From NCBI RefSeq assembly GCF_030269125.1, contig NZ_BSSM01000003.1:526240-590239 (forward strand): 64,000 nucleotides of DNA. The letters run 5' to 3'. This DNA is from Streptomyces hygroscopicus subsp. hygroscopicus. Lineage in GTDB: Bacteria > Actinomycetota > Actinomycetes > Streptomycetales > Streptomycetaceae. Below are positions 9,230 through 17,718 of this stretch, one piece after another. A model generated the notes under the pieces. It worked only from the letters and a program-made list of their open reading frames with translations, had not been told where the DNA came from and did not search any database. A program made the translations under genes and the position numbers. Within the stretch, counting starts at the first letter, position 1. Every line of letters starts with the position of its first letter.

Positions 9230-9460
9230 ATGTTCGGGAGGAGGGGCGGCGGCAGCCTCCTCACCGGTGACGTGCCGTCCCCCACGGACATCCCCTCCGG
9301 CTGCCGGTTCCGCACCCGCTGCTGGAAGGCACGGGAGCGGTGTGCGCTGGAGGACCCGGTGCCGGCGGTCCCTGCGGAGTTGCTTCTCACTACCGGTCCG
9401 GCGGCCCATGACTCGGCCTGTCTCTTTGCCCACGAGGACGACAGGGTGCCATCGGAGTGA
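9230..9460 (+). pseudogene. C-terminal tail of an oligopeptide/dipeptide ABC transporter ATPase
   Basis: The plus-strand frame contains LLTGDVPSPTDIPSGCRFRTRCWKA, then RCALEDPVPA and HDSACLFAHE. This is the oligopeptide/dipeptide transporter C-terminal domain of DppD/OppF-like ATPases, including its characteristic Cys pattern. The nucleotide-binding domain (Walker A, signature, Walker B) is absent upstream, where the LuxR gene ends at 9098. The fragment ends at a TGA at 9458-9460, seven bases before the GNAT gene start. Confidence 0.7.
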
Positions 9461-9466
9461 CCGAAT

Positions 9467-10282
9467 ATGACTCACGTGGTGACTGTTAAAGTCCATGGCA
9501 TGCAAACACCTGACATGGTGGATGAGGCTGCCCATGCCTGGCTGGAAGGCGTCGCAGCCATCGCCGGAGCCGTCCCGGGTGGCTTGCGGGCGCAGGCCCA
9601 GCCGGGACTCGCCCTGCTGGCCACCGGCGCCCCCCTCGCGTCGGTGAACGGGGTCTTCGACGTCCGCTCCGCCCCGCGCCGCGAACTGGTCGGCGACCTC
9701 GCCGCCCGCGCCGCCGAGGAGATCGGACGTTTCGGCGTGCCGTGGTGCATCCAGGTCAGAACCGGTCCAGACACCGAGATCGCCGAGATCGCCGCCGCAC
9801 ACGGGCTGGCGAAAGTGACGCGGACCCCCCTCATGGTGCGCGGGCTCGACGGGCCTGGCGCGACGCTCGACGGTTCCCTCCCGGCCGCGTTCGTCGTGCG
9901 GCAGCTCGGTCCGGGCGACAGCGCCGAGTTCGCCGCCGCCCTGGCTGCCGGTTTCGAGGCCCCTGCGCAGGTGATGAACCGGCTGGGCAGCGCCGAGATA
10001 CTCGCTCTGCCCGGTGCGACCGGGTACCTCGCCGAAGCCGACGGCGCCGTGGTGGCGACCGGACTGGCGCTGCGCGCCGGGGGGTGCGTCGGCATCTTCA
10101 ACATCTCGGTGCCCCCCGAGCGGCGCAGGCAGGGGTACGGCGCCGCCGTCACCTCCGCGATCCTGGCCGCGGCACGGGAGCGGGGAGCACGCCTGGCCTT
10201 TCTGCATTCGTCCGCCATGGGCCGTTCCGTGTACGAGTACCTGGGCTTTCGCACGGTCGAGGAGTGGACGCGCTACACATGA
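9467..10282 (+). CDS. GNAT-family N-acetyltransferase
   Basis: This protein of up to 271 residues has a C-terminal GNAT fold. The acetyl-CoA-binding signature is at about residues 217-228 (PPERRRQGYGAA), followed by a helix and the end motif SVYEYLGFRTVEEW. The N-terminal 130 residues are a less conserved, probably tandem, GNAT-like half. Alternative starts at 9500 or 9515 would shorten it by 11 or 16 residues, and no strong ribosome-binding site decides between them. The stop TGA overlaps the ATG of the TetR gene at 10279. The regulator and acetyltransferase are therefore translationally coupled, which suggests the TetR protein controls this enzyme. Confidence 0.85.
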   Translation: MTHVVTVKVHGMQTPDMVDEAAHAWLEGVAAIAGAVPGGLRAQAQPGLALLATGAPLASVNGVFDVRSAPRRELVGDLAARAAEEIGRFGVPWCIQVRTGPDTEIAEIAAAHGLAKVTRTPLMVRGLDGPGATLDGSLPAAFVVRQLGPGDSAEFAAALAAGFEAPAQVMNRLGSAEILALPGATGYLAEADGAVVATGLALRAGGCVGIFNISVPPERRRQGYGAAVTSAILAAARERGARLAFLHSSAMGRSVYEYLGFRTVEEWTRYT

Positions 10283-10869
10283 GAAGCCGCTCCTACCACC
10301 ACGGTGACCTGCCCGCGACGCTCCTCGCGCGCGCCGAGAAGACGGTGCGCGAGCGAGGAGTGCAGGCCCTGTCCCTGCGCGAACTCGCCCGTGACATCGG
10401 GGTGAGCCCCGCCGCGCCGAACCGCCACTTCACGAGCAAGCAGGACCTGCTGGACGCCGTGGCGCTGCGCGGGTTCCAGCGGCTCGCCAGGGCGGTCGAG
10501 CAGGCGTGCGCGGACGCCGGCGAGACCTTTCCCGAGCGGCTGGGCGCCGTGGCCCGTGCCTACCTCGGCTTCGCCGCGGCCAACGGCACGCTGCTCGACC
10601 TGATGTTCGACGACCGCCGCGGCCCCGAGCGGCCACCGCGGCTGCACGAGGCCGCCCGGAACTGGTACGACCAGGTCGTGATGCTCGTCGCCGACGGACA
10701 GAACACCGGCGAGGTGAGACAGGGTGCGCCCGACCGCGTCGCCCTCCCGGTCCTCGCGGCACTGCGCGGTTGCGCCCGCCTGCAGAGCGACGGTGCGCTT
10801 CCGGGCGAGCTGATCGAACACGGGGTGGACGACCTCGTCACCGCCGTCGTCCGGGGCTGCGCGCCGTAG
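10279..10869 (+). CDS. TetR-family transcriptional regulator
   Basis: This 196-residue protein has an N-terminal TetR helix-turn-helix (YHHGDLPATLL, then LSLRELARDIGVSPAAPNRHFTSKQDLLDAV, residues about 5-58). A helical ligand-binding domain follows with a WHG-like C-terminal region (YDQVVMLVADGQNTGEVR). The start is the ATG overlapping the stop of the upstream GNAT gene (ATGA). The YHHGDL N-terminus is typical of a TetR subfamily in actinobacteria. It probably represses its own two-gene operon, but no operator palindrome stood out upstream of 9467. Confidence 0.9.
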   Translation: MRSRSYHHGDLPATLLARAEKTVRERGVQALSLRELARDIGVSPAAPNRHFTSKQDLLDAVALRGFQRLARAVEQACADAGETFPERLGAVARAYLGFAAANGTLLDLMFDDRRGPERPPRLHEAARNWYDQVVMLVADGQNTGEVRQGAPDRVALPVLAALRGCARLQSDGALPGELIEHGVDDLVTAVVRGCAP

Positions 10870-10870
10870 G

Positions 10871-11080
10871 TCAGGGGACGGACCACTCGCGCGGCCGGCG
10901 GGCGGTCCGGGGCACGCCGAGCGTGCCCGGCGCGGTGTCGCGCGCCAAGGCCACGGCGGCCCTCGGTAGGTGGTCGAGGTCGTGTCCGTCGAGCATCAGG
11001 TATGCGTCGGTGGCGTGCCAGGCGAACGCCTCGGCCGAGTGTTCCGAACACGGCCTCGCCGAGGTGAGCGGGAGCGTGAC
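10871..11080 (-). pseudogene. Possible Doc/Fic-like toxin C-terminal remnant
   Basis: The minus-strand frame ends with EAFAWHATDAYLMLDGHDLD, then AVALARDTAPGTLGVPRTA and REWSVP. This matches the layout of the last helices of Doc-type Fic toxins, where NKR is followed by an A-x-x-A-Y-L-x-L-N-G-x-x-L-D helix. The catalytic HPFxDGNKR motif is not present, so nothing functional remains. It lies directly downstream of an antitoxin-like fragment in the order expected for an antitoxin-doc operon. The stop is next to the convergent TetR stop (10869). Confidence 0.45.
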
Positions 11081-11089
11081 GTCCAGGGC

Positions 11090-11385
11090 GAGCGGTTCGG
11101 ACTGCGTCACGTCGCGTGTCCCTCGCCCCAGCCGTCCCGGCTCGTACGGCGCCTCCCGCTCGGGCTCGCGCCGCCGTGCGGCGGGAGCGGCGCCGCCGGC
11201 GTCCTCGGCGAACGCCTGGCCACTGCTTGCCGCGGAGAGCCGGAAGCCTTCCAGGAACCGTGCTCCACCACCATGGCGCGCGCGTAGGCCGCCGACAGGA
11301 TGTACTCCTGGAGGCTGACACCGGTCTGCCGGGCGGCGGCCTCGGTGGCCGCGCGCTGCTCGGGGTCGCGGAGGCGCACACACCG
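11090..11385 (-). pseudogene. Ribbon-helix-helix antitoxin-like remnant
   Basis: The frame reads VRLRDPEQRAATEAAARQTG and then VSLQEYILSAAYARA, the beta-helix-helix pattern of CopG/Arc-like antitoxins. After MVVEH the homologous reading shifts frame to RFLEGFRLSAASSGQAFAED, an antitoxin-like acidic tail. A start codon is missing because the fragment is fused directly to the end of a decayed TetR gene (11378-11842). It precedes a Doc-like scrap, so the pair looks like a dead toxin-antitoxin module. Confidence 0.5.
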
Positions 11386-11842
11386 CGTCGAAGGCGGTGG
11401 CGGCACCCTCCTCCCGCCACCGGACCACGTGCGTGGGGCGGCGGAAGGCCGGCGTGGCCGTCAGCACCGCGCGGGCCGCCGCGGTGGGGCGCGTGCGTGG
11501 GCCCCCGGACGCGACACCGCCGGCGACGATGCGCGCACCTGCCCGGCGGGCCGTTCAGATGGCTGGTCACCGGCGAACAGCCCCGTCAGCCAGTCCCGCA
11601 GCCGCCTCCGCACAGCCGTCCCGGTGTCCAGGCAGCCGCCCGTCGCGCCGCGCGAGCCAGTCGGCGACGACCGTCTCCCACTGGGCCTGCTCGGCGGGGA
11701 AGTACCGGGAGACGGTGCCATGGCTCACCCCGAAGGTACGGGCGACGTCCGGCACGGCTGCCTTCTCCGTGCCATGCCGACGCGGTACGGCCTCGGCGGC
11801 GGCACGTACGGTCGTGGGTTCCAGTGCCGGGCCACGGGACAT
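11378..11842 (-). pseudogene. Frameshifted TetR-family regulator downstream of the FUSC gene
   Basis: The ATG at 11842 overlaps the stop of the FUSC gene (TGATG) and opens a 91-codon frame. It contains a TetR HTH (PDVARTFGVSHGTVSRYFPAEQ) and ends at 11567. The homologous continuation lies in other frames: RRLRDWLTGLF near 11600, then VLTATPAFRRPTHVVRWRE and FDAVC near 11380-11467, which resembles the last helix of TetR proteins. At least two frameshifts or small deletions are needed to join the pieces. The regulator is therefore inactive unless the 91-residue HTH fragment alone has a role. Confidence 0.65.
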
Positions 11843-13401
11843 CAGCGCGCATCGTCCCCGCTCACCGCGGCGCCCCCGCCGGGCAGCGGACCCGAGGCCG
11901 GGGTGGTGCCCGGCACCGGTGCCCGGTCCGTCGTCTGCCAGCGGTCCAGCGCCCGTGACAGCACGGTGAGCGCGGGCGACACGGCGGCGCCGGGCCCGTC
12001 GGCACGGACCGAGCGGTCGCCGGTGGCCGGCTCGCAGGGGTCCACCACTTCCGCCAGGTGCCGCAACGCACGGGCCGTGCCTGCGGAGTCCGCGCGTACG
12101 GCGGCCGGCTGGTCCAGCACCTGTCCGGCAAGGGAGAGCGTGGCCGACGCCACCTCGTCCAGCGCGGACGCGGCGACCCGCACGCCCCGGCGCTCGCCCG
12201 CGGTGCGCTCGCTCACCAGCCGGAGGACGGCCACCGTGTCGCGTAGCTCCGCCTCCCGCCGCGGCACGGGCCCGGCCTCGACCAGTCCGGCCGCCGCCCT
12301 GAGCACGTCCGTCACGGCTTCCCGGCGGTGCCGGACCGCCCAGCGCCGGGTCACGAGTTGACCGGCCACGACGGCGGCGGCACAGCCCAGCACCGTCTCC
12401 AGGAGACGGTCGGCGGTGATGGTGAGGACGGCGGATGCGCCGGTCGCGGAGGTCACGAGGAGAACGGAGAGAGGGGTCACGAAGATCATGGCGATGGCGT
12501 AGTTGCGGGCCACGACCAGCTCGATGACGAACGTGAGCGCGGCGAGCACGACGGCGATCGCGACGCCCCTCGGATGCGTCGCGGCCAGGGCGCTGGCGAG
12601 CAGACAGCCCGCGGCGGTTCCCACCCCGCGCGCCGCGGCCCGGCTGTTCGCGCTGACGGCGTGGCTGCCGCGCGCGAGGACCGCCGCGGCGGCGGCCATG
12701 GCCCAGTACGGACGCCCCACCTGGCACAGCAGGGAGGCGGCACCGGCGAGTCCCACGGCCGCTCCCGTCCTGACGGCCATCCAGGGCAGGGGAGAGAACG
12801 GCAGGGACTTCGGGGCCACGAGCAGGTGGCTCCTCGGTTCCGCCACCTGTGAGGACGGACGTCCGACGGCGGACACCCTGGCGAGGAGCCAGGACAGCAC
12901 CGTGGCGGCACAGCCGACGGCGGCCACGGCCAGGACCCGCTGCCCCGTGTGTCCGGGCGGCAGTCCGGTCCCGACCGAGCAGACCAGGACCGGCATGACG
13001 ATGCCGGGCGGTCGAACCTGGGTGAGTGCGAAGAGCAGCGCGGCCACGGCGGCCCACAGGGCGGTGCCCAGCACGGCGAGCCGGGTGTGCCCGGCGAGGG
13101 AACTGCCGATCGCCATGCCCGTGGCGAGCGCCAGTGCGGCGCCTGCCACCGCGTCGGCCTCCTGCCGGGGCGTGCCACGGCCGCCGTACAGCGCGGCCAG
13201 CGCACCCGTGCTGGCGACGAGCCCGACGACCGGCTGCCCCAGCGCCTGCCCGGTGACGATGGGAGCGGCCGTGCACACGGCGGCGATCGCGGCGCTGCGG
13301 TGCCGGGAGGGCATCGGGCGCAGGACGAGCAGTTCCCTCACGGAAGGCGGCAGGGCCGGTCTGCTCCCTGGGTCGGCGTTCGAGGGGCGGGTGCGGGACA
13401 T
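11842..13401 (-). CDS. FUSC-family inner-membrane protein (fusaric-acid-resistance-like)
   Basis: This 519-residue protein has two blocks of hydrophobic helices, about residues 35-170 and 215-370. They include GQALGQPVVGLVASTGALAALYGG, and the FUSC_2-type repeat RPYWAMAAAAAVL precedes a C-terminal cytosolic helical part. FUSC proteins are thought to export aromatic acids. I start it at the ATG at 13401 (MSRTRPSN), because the longer frame to 13791 would overlap the neighbouring aldehyde dehydrogenase gene antiparallel to good coding sequence. The stop overlaps the start of the decayed TetR gene. A hairpin separates it from the upstream ALDH gene. Confidence 0.8.
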   Translation of the reverse strand: MSRTRPSNADPGSRPALPPSVRELLVLRPMPSRHRSAAIAAVCTAAPIVTGQALGQPVVGLVASTGALAALYGGRGTPRQEADAVAGAALALATGMAIGSSLAGHTRLAVLGTALWAAVAALLFALTQVRPPGIVMPVLVCSVGTGLPPGHTGQRVLAVAAVGCAATVLSWLLARVSAVGRPSSQVAEPRSHLLVAPKSLPFSPLPWMAVRTGAAVGLAGAASLLCQVGRPYWAMAAAAAVLARGSHAVSANSRAAARGVGTAAGCLLASALAATHPRGVAIAVVLAALTFVIELVVARNYAIAMIFVTPLSVLLVTSATGASAVLTITADRLLETVLGCAAAVVAGQLVTRRWAVRHRREAVTDVLRAAAGLVEAGPVPRREAELRDTVAVLRLVSERTAGERRGVRVAASALDEVASATLSLAGQVLDQPAAVRADSAGTARALRHLAEVVDPCEPATGDRSVRADGPGAAVSPALTVLSRALDRWQTTDRAPVPGTTPASGPLPGGGAAVSGDDAR

Positions 13402-13449
13402 GGGACCAATTCCTCGCAGGGCGTGGGGCGAACGGCGGACACGCGGGGA

Positions 13450-13497
13450 GGCCGTTCCGAGGGGGGAGACGGGGAGGCATCCCCGCTCGGAACGGCC
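13450..13497 (-). terminator. Hairpin between aldehyde dehydrogenase and FUSC genes
   Basis: A perfect 12-bp inverted repeat (GGCCGTTCCGAG at 13450-13461 with CTCGGAACGGCC at 13486-13497) encloses a 24-base loop. It starts 7 bases beyond the ALDH stop on the minus strand. No T-run follows, which is common for Streptomyces terminators. It may only attenuate read-through into the FUSC gene. Confidence 0.65.
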
Positions 13498-13504
13498 GGT
13501 CTGG

Positions 13505-14983
13505 TCAGAGCGGGTAGACGGAGTGCCGGTCGGTGAGGGTGACCCAGCGGGTCTCCGTGAAGAACTCCACGCCCCAGTCGCTGCCGAAGTGGCCGAAGCC
13601 GCTGTCCTTGACGCCGCCGACCGGCGCCTGCGGCTCGTCCGCGACCGAGTGGTCGTTGATGTGGACGTTGCCGTGCCGAAGCCGCCGGGCCACGGCGAGC
13701 CCCCTGCCGGCGTTCTCCGTGTAGACCGCGCTGGACAGCCCGTACGCGGTGTCGTTGGCCAGGTCCACCGCCTGGTCCACGGTGTCGACACGGAAGATCG
13801 TCGCGACCGGGCCGAAGACCTCCTCGGAGTAGATCCGCATGTCGGGCGTGACGTTGTCGAGGACGGTCGCGGGGTAGAACGCGCCCTGGGCGGGCCCGCC
13901 GCCGTGCAGCACGGTGGCGCCCTTCTCGACGGCGTCGGCGACCAGAGCGGCGACGCGTTCGGCGGCCCGCGTGTTGATCATGGGGCCGACGAGGGTGTGC
14001 TCGTCGCGCGGGTCACCCTGGCCGAGGGCGCGGACCTTCTCCAGGAAGGCCGCGACGAACTCGTCCGCTATGCCGCGCTGGAGGACGACCCGGTCGACGG
14101 ACAGGCAGATCTGGCCGGCGTTCATGAACTTGGCGACGGTGACGCCGGAGGCCGCGTAGGCCGGGTCGGCATCGTCCAGCACGACGATCGGGTTCTTGCC
14201 GCCGAGTTCGAGGATGACGGGCTTCAGGTGCTCCCCTGCGAGCCGGCCGACGATCCGGCCGACCGGGGTGGAGCCGGTGAAGTTGACCCGGCGCACCCGC
14301 TCGTCCGCGATGAGAGCCTCGACCACGGCGGGCGCGTCCGCGCGGTCGTTGGTCACGACGTTGACCACACCGTCGGGCACGCCCGCCTCGGCGAGGATGT
14401 CGGCGAGGAAGTACCCGGAGGTCACGGGAGCGTCCTCGCTGGGGCGGATCACCACCGGGTTGCCGGTGGCGAGGGCGACCGCGATGGCCCGGGTGCACAG
14501 GATCAGCGGACCGTTCCACGGCACGAACGCGGCGACGACACCCGCCGGTTCGCGCACTGCCATCGACCACTCACCCGCGACGTCGCTGGCCAGCAGCGAA
14601 CCCGTGGGCCGGGTCGCCATGGTCGCCGCCTGCCGCATGAGGTCCACGGACATACGGATGTTGAACGCGGCCCAGGTCCGGGTGCCGCCGGTCTCACTGA
14701 CCATGATCTCGGTGAACTCGGCGACCCGCGCCTCCATCAGGTCCGCCGCCTTCTGGAGCAGCCCGCGGCGCACCGACGGCGCGGTGGCGGCCCACGCCGG
14801 GAATGCGGCGTGCGCGGCCTCCACGGCCCGGGTGACGTCCTCGGGGCCGGCGGCGGGCACCTTCAGATACACCTCGCCGGTCACGGGATCGACATCGTCG
14901 GTGCAGCGTCCGGACAGCGCGGGCACGTCCTTGCCCGCGATCAGAAGACCACGGGACGCGGTTGCGGTGGCGAGGTCGCTCAT
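13505..14983 (-). CDS. NAD(P)-dependent aldehyde dehydrogenase (aromatic-aldehyde type)
   Basis: This 492-residue enzyme oxidises an aldehyde to the acid with NAD(P)+. The ALDH hallmarks are all visible: FVPWNGPL near residue 155, ELGGKNP near 260 with the general base Glu, and the catalytic Cys at about 293 in NAGQICLS. EEVFGPVATIFRVD lies near 390 and the C-terminal end is GGVKDSGFG. The overall pattern (HINDHSVADEPQAPVGG) resembles benzaldehyde, salicylaldehyde and vanillin dehydrogenases. I choose the ATG at 14983, which has AAGGAG five bases upstream, rather than the GTG at 14989. The DHA2 efflux pump gene lies 191 bp upstream on the same strand. Confidence 0.93.
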   Translation of the reverse strand: MSDLATATASRGLLIAGKDVPALSGRCTDDVDPVTGEVYLKVPAAGPEDVTRAVEAAHAAFPAWAATAPSVRRGLLQKAADLMEARVAEFTEIMVSETGGTRTWAAFNIRMSVDLMRQAATMATRPTGSLLASDVAGEWSMAVREPAGVVAAFVPWNGPLILCTRAIAVALATGNPVVIRPSEDAPVTSGYFLADILAEAGVPDGVVNVVTNDRADAPAVVEALIADERVRRVNFTGSTPVGRIVGRLAGEHLKPVILELGGKNPIVVLDDADPAYAASGVTVAKFMNAGQICLSVDRVVLQRGIADEFVAAFLEKVRALGQGDPRDEHTLVGPMINTRAAERVAALVADAVEKGATVLHGGGPAQGAFYPATVLDNVTPDMRIYSEEVFGPVATIFRVDTVDQAVDLANDTAYGLSSAVYTENAGRGLAVARRLRHGNVHINDHSVADEPQAPVGGVKDSGFGHFGSDWGVEFFTETRWVTLTDRHSVYPL

Positions 14984-15174
14984 GTTCACTCCTTGGCATG
15001 CGGTACGTCGGCTGCCCCGGGCACGGAGCCGGCCGCGCGAGGATGTGACGACTGTGTCAACCGCGCGTCCTTCGTGGCTGTAAGGCCGCCCTCAGATCAC
15101 GGTGCGGGGCTGTCTGCGGGCGGTCCGGGGCGACCCCCATGCCGGGGAGTGGGGACAGCCCGACAACCCGCTGC

Positions 15175-16674
15175 TCAGGCACGGTTCGTGTCGGTTCCGG
15201 GCGCCGTGGCGCCGGCGGGCTTCGACGGGGGGAACAGCACCGCGACCGCGATCGCGGTGAGCACCACGACACCCGCGGCGACGAGGTACGACAGCGCGTA
15301 CCCGTCCGCCGGTGAACCAGCGTCGCCCGTACGCGCGGCCGCGATCGTGGCGAGCACGGCCAGCCCCACGGCCGACCCCAGTTGCTGCGCGGTCACGAAC
15401 ATGCTTCCGGCGAGCCCCCGTTGAGCGGTCGGGACGTCGGAGGTGATCGCAACCGAGCTGGTGGGAAAGGCCAGCCCCATGCCGATGGCCGTCAGCACGA
15501 TGCCCGGCAGGACGTGGGTGGCGTAGGCGCTGTGCGCGGTGAGCGTCGACAGCCACAGCTGGCCGCCGCCGACGAACGCCAGCGCGACCAGCAGTGTCCG
15601 GCGCAGCCCCAGCCGGGGCTGGAGACGGCGGGTGAGCAGAACGGACACCGCCATCACGATCGCGGTCGCCGGCACCAGGGCCAGGCCCGTCAGCAGTGTG
15701 GACATACCGCGTACCCGTTGCAGGTACAGGGACACGAAGTACACATAGGCCGCCACCACTCCGCCCAGCAGCACCATCACGACCAGCGCGGTGCGCCGTG
15801 CGCGGTCGCGCAGCAGCGTGAGGGGCAGCATGGGCTCCGCGGAGCGGCGCTCGACGAGGACGAACCCACCGGTCAGCAGGACGGCGGCGAGGAGCGGCCC
15901 GAACGACTGGGCACTGCCGAAGCCGCGCTGCTGGCCCTCGCCGAGCCCGTAGATGAGCGCGCCGGCCCCGGTGGTGGCCAGCGCCGCACCGGGCAGGTCG
16001 AGCCGGCCGGCGGCGGACCCCGGGCGGTCGGCGGGGAGCTTACGGGCCATCAGCCACGCCAGGACCACGATCACCGGCGGGTTGACCAGCAGGACCGAAC
16101 GCCATCCGAGGTACTCGGTGAGCACCCCGCCCAGCACGATTCCCGCCGTGGCTCCCGCGGCACTGCTGCCCTGGAAGACGCCGAGCGCGTGTGCGCGGGC
16201 CTGGGGCGTGGTGTAGGCGTCGGTGAGCACGCCGAGCGCGCCCGGCGCGACGAGGGCGGCGCTCGCGCCCTGGAACAGCCGAGAGACCACCAGCATCAGC
16301 CCCGAGGTGGCGAGGCCGCCGGTGAGCGAGCTGAGTCCGAACGCGGTCAGGCCGATGAGCAGCGCCCGCCTGCGTCCGATCAGGTCGGCGGCGCGCCCGC
16401 CTGCCAGCAGGAGCGCGCCGTACGTCAGCGCGTAGTCGGTCACCACCCACTGGAGACCGGCGGCGGTGAAACCGAGCTGGCGCTGGATCGCCGGTAGAGC
16501 GACGTTGATGATGCTGAAGTCGAGCTGGAGCACGAACTGCGCGGCGGCGGCCAGGATGAGCACCCAGCCCGCGCCGGCCGTCGCCGGGCCGGCGCCGTTC
16601 CGGGCCGCGTCGGGCCGGACGTCCGGCCCGACGCGACCGGAGGCGGGGAGGGACTCGGAGGTCGGGTGTGTCAT
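15175..16674 (-). CDS. MFS drug-efflux transporter, DHA2 (14-TM) type
   Basis: This 499-residue transporter has the DHA2 signatures. Motif D1 is at the first helix (LQLDFSIINVALPAIQRQLG), motif A is GGRAADLIGRRRALLIG, and about 14 hydrophobic segments follow. It should expel a hydrophobic or aromatic compound by proton antiport. The start is the ATG at 16674 (MTHPTSES); the longer frame to 17241 only overlaps the neighbouring oxidoreductase in another frame. It sits in a same-strand row between an LLM oxidoreductase (57 bp gap) and the aldehyde dehydrogenase. Confidence 0.92.
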   Translation of the reverse strand: MTHPTSESLPASGRVGPDVRPDAARNGAGPATAGAGWVLILAAAAQFVLQLDFSIINVALPAIQRQLGFTAAGLQWVVTDYALTYGALLLAGGRAADLIGRRRALLIGLTAFGLSSLTGGLATSGLMLVVSRLFQGASAALVAPGALGVLTDAYTTPQARAHALGVFQGSSAAGATAGIVLGGVLTEYLGWRSVLLVNPPVIVVLAWLMARKLPADRPGSAAGRLDLPGAALATTGAGALIYGLGEGQQRGFGSAQSFGPLLAAVLLTGGFVLVERRSAEPMLPLTLLRDRARRTALVVMVLLGGVVAAYVYFVSLYLQRVRGMSTLLTGLALVPATAIVMAVSVLLTRRLQPRLGLRRTLLVALAFVGGGQLWLSTLTAHSAYATHVLPGIVLTAIGMGLAFPTSSVAITSDVPTAQRGLAGSMFVTAQQLGSAVGLAVLATIAAARTGDAGSPADGYALSYLVAAGVVVLTAIAVAVLFPPSKPAGATAPGTDTNRA

Positions 16675-16730
16675 GGAGAAGTCCGATCGAGGCAGGGTTC
16701 GCGGACGCGGTACCGGCGGATGCGGACGGC

Positions 16731-17642
16731 TCAGGCGGCGCGGCGCTGTCCGGCGACGAGCCGGCGTGCGGCAGGGATGACGCGCTCGCCGAACAGGCGG
16801 ATCTGATCCGGGGTTTCGCGCTCCGGTACGAGGTTGACCGCGTCGAACCGCTGCTCGGTGACGAAGTGCGCGATGACGCGGGCCCACTGGTCGGGGTTGG
16901 CGTGCAGGGGGCGGCCGTTGGGCCCGGACAGCGGCACCTCGACCGGTGTCGTGGAACCGGTGACGGAGCCGACCAGCTGGATCACCCGGCGGATGTCCCG
17001 CGGGGAGCGGCCGGCGGCGCGCGCGGCGGCGTCGATGGCGTCCTGCGCGGCCGGCTTGGTCTCGAACGGCGTGGCCAGCGGCGCGATCCAGCCGTCGGCG
17101 CGGCGGCCCAGCAGATCCAGCATGCGGGGGCCGGAGGCACCCAGCCAGATCCCCACGGGATGGACGGGAGCGGGCCCGGTGGCGACGGCGTCGAGGGAGT
17201 ACGTCGTGCCCGGGAGGGTGACCGACGGGTGCGGTTCCCACATGGCCCGCAGCACGGTGATCGCCTCGTCGATCGCGTTCACGGTCTGACCGGGGGTCCA
17301 GGTGGGGCCGCCGAGGCCCGCGATCTGCGGCCAGGACCGGCCGCCGCCGAGCCCGAGGTCGAACCGGCCCCCGGACAGCACGTCGAGGCTGGCCGCGGTC
17401 TTCGCGAGGAGGGGAGCCGGGCGCAGGGGCAGGTTGGCGACGTCGGTGAGGAAGCGCAGGGTGCTCGTGCGGGCCGCGAGATGACCGATGAGGACGTAGG
17501 GATCGAGGAAGTCCGGGACGTACGGATGGTCCTGGACGGCGGCGAAGTCGAATCCGCTGCCCTCGGCGGCCTGGGCGTTGTCGATGACGAGCGCGTTGTC
17601 ACGGTGGGGGCTGAGGAAGACGCCGAAGCGGATGGCGGTCAC
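16731..17642 (-). CDS. LLM-class F420-dependent oxidoreductase
   Basis: This 303-residue luciferase-fold protein starts MTAIRFGVFLSPH. It shows LLM motifs (AVQDHPYVPDFLDP, LGLGGGRSWPQIAGLGG, WLGASGPRMLDLLGRRADGW). The HPY/DP loop near residue 40 is typical of the FMN/F420 subgroup. It lies between an NAD(P)-binding protein and a DHA2 pump in a same-strand row with gaps of 56-76 bp, so it is probably part of a detoxification or catabolic operon that also includes the aldehyde dehydrogenase. The substrate is unknown. Confidence 0.88.
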   Translation of the reverse strand: MTAIRFGVFLSPHRDNALVIDNAQAAEGSGFDFAAVQDHPYVPDFLDPYVLIGHLAARTSTLRFLTDVANLPLRPAPLLAKTAASLDVLSGGRFDLGLGGGRSWPQIAGLGGPTWTPGQTVNAIDEAITVLRAMWEPHPSVTLPGTTYSLDAVATGPAPVHPVGIWLGASGPRMLDLLGRRADGWIAPLATPFETKPAAQDAIDAAARAAGRSPRDIRRVIQLVGSVTGSTTPVEVPLSGPNGRPLHANPDQWARVIAHFVTEQRFDAVNLVPERETPDQIRLFGERVIPAARRLVAGQRRAA

Positions 17643-17718
17643 GGGGATTCCTGCCTTTCAGGGTCTGGGTCGGCTTCAGGGGCCGGGCAAGATCGCGCGG
17701 CCCGCGGTGGTACGGGGC

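Noticed and set aside
6360..10869. Natural-product biosynthetic cluster around the LAL regulator
   Set aside because: No PKS, NRPS, terpene or RiPP enzyme genes lie within the window; the regulator stands alone.
13402..13791. N-terminal extension of the FUSC frame
   Set aside because: The extra 130 residues overlap the C-terminal coding part of the aldehyde dehydrogenase in another frame and carry no FUSC similarity.
12503..15424. 973-residue open frame on the plus strand
   Set aside because: It is antisense to the FUSC and aldehyde dehydrogenase genes, which show strong family motifs; its translation is compositionally odd.
16675..17241. N-terminal extension of the DHA2 efflux frame
   Set aside because: It overlaps the LLM oxidoreductase gene and shows only shadow sequence; the MTHPTSES start is adequate.
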